Shown here: piece after piece, positions 1 through 5,245 of the stretch
Layout of the letters: each line of letters opens with the position of its first letter
How positions within the stretch are numbered: the stretch's first letter is position 1
DNA from: UBA6776 sp964636785
GTDB lineage: Bacteria; Bdellovibrionota; Bdellovibrionia; Bdellovibrionales; UBA1609
Direction of reading: 5' to 3'
NCBI GenBank assembly: GCA_964636785.1
Contig: CAZWVK010000156.1
Location: forward strand, 1 to 5,245
Length of the DNA stretch: 5,245 nucleotides
Notes under the pieces: generated by a model
What the model saw: the letters and a program-made list of their open reading frames with translations, nothing else
What the model was told of the DNA's origin: nothing
Databases searched by the model: none
Made by a program: the position numbers and the translations under genes

Positions 1-15
1 ATCTTTATATACAAT

Positions 16-22
16 AAAGGTG
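16..22 (+). promoter_or_regulatory. Ribosome binding site of the lipoprotein gene
   Basis: The purine-rich AAAGGTG lies 8 bases before the ATG at 31 and supports that start. An out-of-frame ATG at 24 sits too close to this site and is not used. Only 30 bases of leader are present, so the promoter of the operon is probably upstream of the window. Confidence 0.7.
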
Positions 23-30
23 AATGGGAA

Positions 31-702
31 ATGGGACGTTTCTGGATTGCTATTTGTTTAATGACTTTAATTTTGATGGGTTGCCAACGCCCCATCTCAG
101 ACGATGTATCGAAAATCACAATCGAAGTTCCTAAAAAACTAGAGAGTGTCGGAAGCCTCACTGCTCTTCCTGCTGGAAGGAAAGCTTGTTTCGGCATCAA
201 CGTCACAGGTCCTGGAATCCCAAGTCAACAAGCAAACTCCTGTAGCCCTTCTACGGGAGTGACTGCTGGCTTTGTTGAATCAGGCCAGGTCATTGAGGCA
301 TCTGTTCCAAAAGGTCTTGCGAGAAAAATTGAACTCTTGGTTTATCTACAAGCCGTTGGTCAGGATCTTCCCTGCCCCAAATTAAATGCAAGTTTCACTC
401 CTTCTCAGCTTTTAAATACCTATCGAGTTGCAAGCCAAGATGGAGTTGATCTGACCGCAAGCGAAGTCGCAGTCACCATGACAATGAGTTTTCCAGGCCT
501 AAGTCAGCATCTTGCTCAAGAATTAGCAATGCCTGCGGCATGCATCGCAAACGCCTCGCCTGCAAACCCCCCAGGATTTGGCGTAACCGCTGCTCGTGGT
601 TTCGCCAGTGGCACTGGGGTTCAGCTTTATGGTCGCGTAGGCGCGACCAAAAACGCGCCCGTTTTAAGTGGCGGAGGAGTCAAACTCTATGTTCGCGAAT
701 AA
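31..702 (+). CDS. Outer-membrane lipoprotein of unknown function, first gene of a fibre operon
   Basis: This encodes a complete 223-residue lipoprotein. The signal peptide has a short charged start, a hydrophobic core (residues 4-16) and a lipobox LMGC with lipidated Cys18. The residue after it is Gln, not Asp, which under the usual Lol sorting rule predicts the outer membrane. The mature part is about 205 residues, has no transmembrane segment, and carries four more cysteines (53, 71, 115, 171) that could form two disulfides in the periplasm or on the surface. Pro- and Gly-rich stretches such as RKACFGINVTGPGI (50-63) and LLVYLQAVGQ (102-111) suggest a beta-rich fold. I recall similar wording in uncharacterised Bdellovibrio lipoproteins but cannot name a family or a function. 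The last 14 bases overlap the start of the downstream fibre gene, which implies translational coupling and a shared role such as anchoring, export or assembly of the fibre. That role is inference only. Confidence 0.9.
   Translation: MGRFWIAICLMTLILMGCQRPISDDVSKITIEVPKKLESVGSLTALPAGRKACFGINVTGPGIPSQQANSCSPSTGVTAGFVESGQVIEASVPKGLARKIELLVYLQAVGQDLPCPKLNASFTPSQLLNTYRVASQDGVDLTASEVAVTMTMSFPGLSQHLAQELAMPAACIANASPANPPGFGVTAARGFASGTGVQLYGRVGATKNAPVLSGGGVKLYVRE
673..679 (+). promoter_or_regulatory. Ribosome binding site that fixes the fibre gene start at 689
   Basis: A strong GGAGGAG lies inside the end of the lipoprotein gene, 9 bases before the ATG at 689. This favours 689 over the in-frame GTG at 668. 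The GTG start would put this Shine-Dalgarno inside the coding region and add seven polar, acidic residues in front of an otherwise textbook signal peptide. The overlap suggests that ribosomes finishing the lipoprotein re-initiate here. Confidence 0.85.
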
Positions 703-3700
703 AATCTTCGCACTAATAGTGCTTTTTTCATCGACGTCCGTCTTCGCCAATAATTTTAATTTCGATGGCGTACTCACTGACAGCTCTGACAATCCGATTG
801 AAGGTGCGTCAGTGCAGATCAATGTTCAACTCCGCAGCCCCGGCGCAGAGGATTGTAAGCTTTTTGAAGAGAACCACACACTTAATATGACCGGATCTGA
901 AGGGCGTTTTTCAATAAAAATTGGAAGTGGAGCAAGAGTAGATGCGAATCCATGGACTTTATCGAATGCGTTTTCCAATCGAGTAGCATTTACTGGCGTA
1001 GCCTCTTGTGTTTCAGGAACTGTTTACAACCCCGCACTTACTGACACTCGCCTACTTCAAATTCAAGTGAATGATGGAGGAGGATGGGTCACGCTTTCAC
1101 CACGATATACTTTGGCCCATGCACCTACGGCCATGCATGCAGAAACTGTGGGTGGTTTTGATTCACAATCTATTCTTCGAGTTGAAGACGCAGGGACACT
1201 TGGATCGACGAGCCCATTAACGTCTAGTCAATACAGCGAGATTCTATCACTGGTTGCCGGCACATCCGCGCTTTATTCAAAACCAAATCAGTTCAATGGG
1301 TCTACGCTTCCTGCTATAGGCAGTGGCGAGAGTGTAAGATGGAATGGATCAGCGTGGGAATCATTTACTCCGCTCGTTTCAGGTGGAGAAACCGACCCCA
1401 CAGTTCAGGCATTCGCGAAGAGTTCACTTCCAACTTGTACGGTTGGTGAAGTCTTAAAGTCCGATGGAACTGCTTTTACTTGTGTCACTGATGCCAGTGG
1501 CGGAGGTGGCTGGACAGCAGTGGATGCCACGGATTCCGTAAAAGGGATTCTGAGTGTACCAACCGCCGGTGGACTTCAAATTACAAGTGGAGCGATTTCT
1601 CTCCCTGATCAACCCATTACTCCTGGTGAATATTCAAAAGTCACAGTCGATCAAAAAGGAAGAATCACAAGTGTTGATAATTTGAATGGCGATGACATCA
1701 CTTCGGGAACGATTAGTGGTTCAACGGCAATCAGCACCTCTGGAAATCTCACAACGTCTGGAGATCTGTCTGTAGCAGGAAGTGCAACGACTGGGAGTCT
1801 TTCATCCCGACAATTCAATCTCTATGATTCAGACAACACAAATTACATTCGTTTTCTAACGCCTGCGACTGGTGATCTCACCGTAAATTACAACCTTACT
1901 TTTCCTTCGGTTTTAGGAAGTGCAAACCAAGTTTTGGGAATGAACAGCACCGGGACAGCTTTAGAGAATAAAACCATTTCAGCAGGAGCTGGTGTAACAA
2001 TTAATCACATTGCCGGAGGGATCGAGATTGAAGCCACGGGATCTGGCGGAACAGTTTCCAGTGTTTCAGGAACTTCACCAATCAATGTTGCAACTGGAAC
2101 AACAACTCCTGTGATCAGTATCGCTGATGCCTCATTGGCAGCAAAAGGAGCCGTTCAAGTTGGAGCGGGCCTAAGTGTAACTTCTGGTGTGATTTCGCTT
2201 CCAGACACTGGAACGGCGAACACTTATGGCTCAGCCACTCAGGTCCCTGTTTTCACCACAGATGCAAAAGGTCGCGTCACGAATGTGACCAACACCACCA
2301 TTTCAGGTGTGTCTCCGGTCGGCGCTGCGCTGACTGAAAACCAGGTGTGGATGGGAGACCCTACCAACCAAGCTCAAGCCAGATTCTTCGGAGTTGCGGA
2401 TTTAAGAGGAGCCGTGGGCGGAGCACAACAGTTTCCGACTTCTTGTTCAAGCTCACAGACCATGACTTGGTCCGCGATCACAGATGTCTTTAGCTGTACC
2501 AATATTTCAATTTTGGGCTCTCAAGTTTCAGATCTGGGCACTGTGCTAAGTACGTTGGTTCAAAAATCTGGTGACACTATGACCGGCACCTTAAATCTTC
2601 CCGCAGACGGTCTCGCTGTTGGCTCAGATAATTTGATTCTGCAAGGTGGAAATGTAGGAATTGGAACGAACTCACCAGTGGCAAAACTGGATGTGTGGGG
2701 CCAAACTCTTTCTGATTCTTTTAAGGCCAATGCACCGGGAAGCGCGAGCACTCCAACCTATGGACTTAAGAATGGTTTGTCTGGAGGGACGGGACTTTTT
2801 AGCCCATCTACCGATGTCCTTGCGTTTTCCACAGCTAGTGTAGAGAGAATGCAAATAGACAGTGACGGCAATTTTGGAATCGGTGCACCTGCCGGCTCGG
2901 CAAGAGTGCTTATTAAAAAAGGGCTCTATCCTGAAACACTAGATATTCAGGGCGATCAGGCCGTTGATGTTAGAATCAGATCCTATGGAGACGTCGGACT
3001 TAACGACATCCCGAGAATAATTGGATCACGTGCAAGAGGAACTTCATTCAGCCCGGCAGCCGTACAGCAAAACGATGTTCTGCTAGAAATCAACGGAAGC
3101 GGAAGAGCAACAGGTGGAACTTCATATCCAGCTGGTCGAATCAAAGTCACAGCAGATGCCAATGCTGGTAGTACTCATGTCCAAGGCCGAATTGAAATGA
3201 TTTTGACTGATTCAACCGGGAGTCCGGTTCCAGCGCTTTACGCCACCACCAGTTCTACGGATGCCTTTATTGGAATAAATAAAACTGCACCTGCTTATAA
3301 TTTAGACGTGAATGGATCTGTCGCGGGAACTTCTGCCTATATGAATTCTTCCGATATTAGGTTCAAAAGAGATATTGCAGCACTTACTTCTTCACTGGAT
3401 AAAATTCAGCAGCTTGAAGGTGTTAGTTACAACTGGAAACGCGAAGAGTTTCCTGAAAAAAACTTTGGATNNNNNNNNNNNNNNNNNNNNNNNNNNNNNN
3501 NNNNNNNNNNNNNNNNNNNNNNNNNNNNNNNNNNNNNNNNNNNNNNNNNNNNNNNNNNNNNNNNNNNNNNGAAGGTGTTAGTTACAACTGGAAACGCGAA
3601 GAGTTTCCTGAAAAAAACTTTGGATCATCTCGTGACTTAGGGTTAATCGCTCAAGACGTTGAAAAAGTTTTTCCAGAAGCGGTGTCTACAGACAAAGATG

Positions 3701-3876
3701 GTTTTAAATCTGTTGCCTATTCCATGTTAATCGCACCGATTGTTGAGGCCGTAAAAGAAATAAGTCATTGGCTTGAGTCTCATGATGAGGAGATTGCAAG
3801 CCTTAAAGCTGAAAACGAAATGCTTAAAAACTATTTATGCGAAAAAGATCCAAACGCTTCATTTTGCGAGAGGTAG
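689..3876 (+). CDS. Secreted trimeric fibre protein (MAT-like) with C-terminal S74 chaperone domain; interrupted by an assembly gap
   Basis: Once the 100 N and one 55-base duplicate are removed, this reads as one 1010-residue protein. Numbering is from the ATG at 689. Residues 1-20 are a Sec signal peptide (cleavage after VFA). Residues 23-151 are an N-terminal domain shared with the next gene (FNFDGVL, CKLFEE, FSIKIGSG, LSPxY). A long repetitive shaft follows: two copies of a phage-fibre module (about 275-331 and 454-539) ending in VTVDQKGRIT and TTDAKGRVT, an NLYDSDNTNY module (377-453), a Cys586/Cys603 module, and KSGDTMTGTL (626-635). Head-type repeats then occur at 654-663 (GNVGIGTNSP), 689-732 and 861-877 (IGIN...LDVNGS), around a variable module at about 749-860 that contains SRARGTSFSP. 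Residues 888-1010 are a peptidase S74 intramolecular chaperone with a coiled-coil tail. Known S74 proteins trimerise and often cut off this domain. The likely role is adhesion or prey recognition at the surface or in the invaded prey, by analogy with Bdellovibrio MAT fibres. The uninterrupted reading frame seems to stop at 3640 only because the duplicated repeat is read out of frame after the gap. Confidence 0.88.
3416..3470 (+). repeat. Left copy of a 55-base direct repeat bordering the gap
   Basis: The 55 bases from GAAGGTGTTA to CTTTGGAT run right up to the first N and are identical to 3571-3625. This copy is in frame with the upstream part of the fibre gene and encodes EGVSYNWKREEFPEKNFG. 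It is best explained as a contig-end overlap that was not merged, not as a biological repeat. Confidence 0.97.
3471..3570. other. Assembly gap of 100 N
   Basis: Exactly 100 N, the conventional length for a gap of unknown size. Because both flanks carry the same 55 bases, the true gap is probably of negative length (an overlap), with nothing missing. Deleting 3471-3625 restores the reading frame. Confidence 0.98.
3571..3625 (+). repeat. Right copy of the 55-base direct repeat bordering the gap
   Basis: Identical to 3416-3470. Relative to the upstream frame this copy is shifted, so it translates to nonsense (VLVTTGNAKSF) and meets a false stop at 3638-3640. In the frame that continues to the real stop at 3874-3876 it encodes the same EGVSYNWK peptide as the left copy. 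Confidence 0.97.
3868..3873 (+). promoter_or_regulatory. Ribosome binding site of the second fibre gene
   Basis: GAGAGG sits in the last codons of the first fibre gene, 10 bases before the ATG at 3884. Together with the 7-base spacing between the two genes this points to one transcript and coupled translation. There is no room for a promoter or terminator here. Confidence 0.75.
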
Positions 3877-3883
3877 ATAGAGT

Positions 3884-5245
3884 ATGAAAATATGTGGGAC
3901 GTTTTTTCTGTTTTATTTTGCTATAAGTGCCTCAGCTTTTGCTCAGTCACTTCCTCAACAATTTAATTTTGATGGAGTTTTGGTGGACAATAGTGGAAAC
4001 CCACTCCCCTCACCGGTTTCATCTATTAAGTTTCAGATCTTTAACCCGGCAGAGAATTGCCTTCTCTTTGAAGAGACTCACTCGAGTGTGATTTTAGATA
4101 CGGTTGGTGCATTTTCACTAAAAGTCGGATCTGGAACGAGAAACTCTGCAGCTGATGGCGGCACACTTTTCAGCACTATTTTTCAAAACTCCGGAAGTAT
4201 CCGAGGTGTTGATGGAACTTATTGCCCATCGCTTTATACACCAACTGCACTTGATGGAAGAAAACTGAAAATCACAGTTGATGGAATTGCACTTTCGCCT
4301 TCATACGATTTATCACCGATTCCTCAAGCTCTCGTTGCGGGTACTCTACAAGGTAAATCTCCAAGTGATTTTGTTTCATCAAGCGATCCTGCGACTCAGT
4401 CAGTAACGGGAACTCTTCAGGTGGGTGGAGATTTAAAAATCGGCAATACCGGAACATCTTGTGATGGAAGCTATGTGGGAGCACTTTCCTACAATGCTGG
4501 TCTATATGTTTGTGATGGAAGTTCTTGGCAAACTGTTGGTGGTGGCGCGTCTGGAATCACAAGTCTAAATGGCCTAACGGCTTCCACTCAGACCTTTTCA
4601 ACTGGGGCAACAGGAACTTCGCCGAATTGGCAATCCAGTTCGAGTATGCATACACTAAATATCCCCATGGCGAGCACTGCAAGCGTGACAGCCGGTTTGA
4701 TCTCGAATTCGGAATATCTCGCATTTCAAAATAAAATATCTTCGGTAACAGGAGTGAATCTTTCAGATGGAATGATTATTGTTGGAAACGGTGGCACTTC
4801 GACTGCCGTGGCTCCAAGTGGTGATCTCTCGATGTCAAACACGGGACTATTTACGTTGAATCCGACGCCCGTAACCGCAGGCGAGTACGGCTCATCGATT
4901 GATATCCCGGTGATTGAAGTGGATGCTGCTGGACGAGTTATCGCAGCTTCAACAACTCCCGTAACTGCACCTCCGCCGACTTCTGTTCAGGCCTTAAATG
5001 GAAGTGCTGTAAGTCCATCCTATTCTTTTAGTGCTGATACCGACAGTGGGATATTTTCATCGGCGAATGATATTTTGGCAATTTCAACGGGTGGTATGGA
5101 GCGGTTAAGAATTGGGACTAATGGCGAAGTTGGAATTGGAGGGGTACCATTCACAAACACTGCTCTACATATTATCAGACCGACAAATCCAGAAATTAAA
5201 ATTGGACCAACAAGTGGTTATGCGGGAAGAGTTGGATTTGCGACG
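3884..5245 (+). CDS. Second secreted MAT-like fibre protein, paralogue of the upstream gene; 3' end beyond the window
   Basis: The frame is open from the ATG to the last base (454 codons, no stop), so the C-terminus, presumably also an S74 domain, lies outside. Residues 1-20 are a Sec signal peptide (cleavage after SAFA). Residues 27-152 match the N-terminal domain of the upstream fibre: FNFDGVL, NP, C59-LLFEE, FSLKVGSG, Cys114, LSPSY and a Pro-x-Ala end. Then come a small Cys193/Cys210 module (CDG...YVCDGSSW), a fibre module SLNGLT-STQTF followed by HTLNIP and VTAGLISNSEYLAFQNK (227-284), a GEY...VDAAGR repeat (333-351) like those in the upstream protein, and a head module with PSYSFS...SGIFS and GEVGIG (378-419). 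The first protein shares the same building blocks but in a different order and number, as expected of mosaic fibres. The likely role is a surface or exported adhesin. The family call is strong; ligand and target are unknown. Confidence 0.88.
   Translation, partial: MKICGTFFLFYFAISASAFAQSLPQQFNFDGVLVDNSGNPLPSPVSSIKFQIFNPAENCLLFEETHSSVILDTVGAFSLKVGSGTRNSAADGGTLFSTIFQNSGSIRGVDGTYCPSLYTPTALDGRKLKITVDGIALSPSYDLSPIPQALVAGTLQGKSPSDFVSSSDPATQSVTGTLQVGGDLKIGNTGTSCDGSYVGALSYNAGLYVCDGSSWQTVGGGASGITSLNGLTASTQTFSTGATGTSPNWQSSSSMHTLNIPMASTASVTAGLISNSEYLAFQNKISSVTGVNLSDGMIIVGNGGTSTAVAPSGDLSMSNTGLFTLNPTPVTAGEYGSSIDIPVIEVDAAGRVIAASTTPVTAPPPTSVQALNGSAVSPSYSFSADTDSGIFSSANDILAISTGGMERLRIGTNGEVGIGGVPFTNTALHIIRPTNPEIKIGPTSGYAGRVGFAT

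Larger units (their letters stand above)
3350..3876 (+). other. Peptidase S74 intramolecular chaperone domain and coiled-coil tail (split by the gap)
   Basis: This domain-level entry lies within the fibre gene. The motif SDIRFK gives Ser888 and Lys893, the same five-residue spacing as the Ser-Lys dyad of phage endosialidase S74 domains, where the chain is cut just before the serine. Joining the two sides of the gap gives the canonical order: SDxRxKxxI, then GVSYNWK (920-926 region, before the gap), then LGLIAQDVEKVFPEAV (932-947, after it), then YSMLIAPIVEAVKEI. Residues about 967-998 are heptad-rich (EEIASLKAENEMLKNYL) and should form the trimeric coiled coil. The tail carries Cys999 and Cys1008. 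If cleavage occurs, a fragment of about 123 residues is released. Confidence 0.85.

Noticed and set aside
4..15. AT-rich TATATACAAT as a -10 promoter box
   Set aside because: Transcription would begin at or after the ribosome binding site at 16-22, and no -35 region can be seen in the window.
668..688. GTG start at 668 for the first fibre gene
   Set aside because: It would add seven polar residues before a complete signal peptide and absorb the GGAGGAG Shine-Dalgarno into the coding region. The ATG at 689 has ideal spacing to that site.
2560..2854. Reverse- and forward-strand small reading frames inside the first fibre gene
   Set aside because: Low-complexity translations with no ribosome binding site or family features, shadowing a well-supported coding region.
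3375..3581. Short forward reading frame running into the gap
   Set aside because: Out of frame with the S74 domain it overlaps, and much of its length is N.
3416..3625. Genuine tandem duplication or insertion target-site repeat
   Set aside because: Exact 55-base identity directly abutting both ends of a standard 100-N gap, with frame restored by collapse, fits an assembly overlap much better.
3682..3876. Separate small gene with a GTG start
   Set aside because: Its translation is the second half of the S74 domain and coiled coil of the upstream fibre; it looks separate only because of the gap.
4272..4734. Reverse-strand (4272-4484) and forward (4525-4734) small reading frames inside the second fibre gene
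   Set aside because: Both overlap the continuous open frame that starts at 3884, which has a signal peptide and clear paralogy to the upstream protein.
689..5245. Prophage tail-fibre region
   Set aside because: The fibre repeats resemble phage proteins, but both proteins have Sec signal peptides, a lipoprotein gene precedes them, and no baseplate, tail or chaperone gene is nearby. A cellular fibre operon fits better.

Overview
The window looks like a piece of a draft assembly from a Bdellovibrio-like predatory bacterium (Bdellovibrionota). This placement rests on recognised protein architecture, not on a database search. Two large secreted proteins begin with the same N-terminal domain, continue as glycine/serine/threonine-rich fibre repeats of tail-fibre type, and the complete one ends in a peptidase S74 intramolecular chaperone domain. 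This matches what is known of the chimeric 'mosaic adhesive trimer' (MAT) fibre proteins of Bdellovibrio bacteriovorus, which are often annotated as 'cell wall anchor' or 'tail fiber domain-containing' proteins. The short C-terminal tail with two cysteines after a coiled coil also looks like that group.

Layout: all genes are on the + strand and tightly packed. (1) 31-702 encodes a 223-residue lipoprotein of unknown function, with a clear lipobox and an outer-membrane type +2 residue. (2) 689-3876 encodes a secreted fibre protein whose start overlaps the lipoprotein gene by 14 bases. It is interrupted by a run of 100 N (3471-3570). The 55 bases just before the Ns are repeated exactly just after them. 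Removing one copy plus the Ns (155 bases) restores a single frame of 1010 codons and rebuilds a canonical S74 domain, so the break is almost certainly an assembly artefact. (3) 3884-5245 starts 7 bases after gene 2 and encodes a second, paralogous fibre protein that is still open at the window end (454 codons seen).

The three genes probably form one transcription and translation unit: each has a good Shine-Dalgarno sequence at 8-10 bases spacing, and no terminator is visible between them. A reasonable inference is that the operon makes two trimeric surface or exported fibres plus an outer-membrane lipoprotein that may help anchor, export or fold them. The lipoprotein's role is not shown by the sequence. 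No RNA genes, CRISPR arrays, insertion sequences or convincing promoters or terminators were seen.
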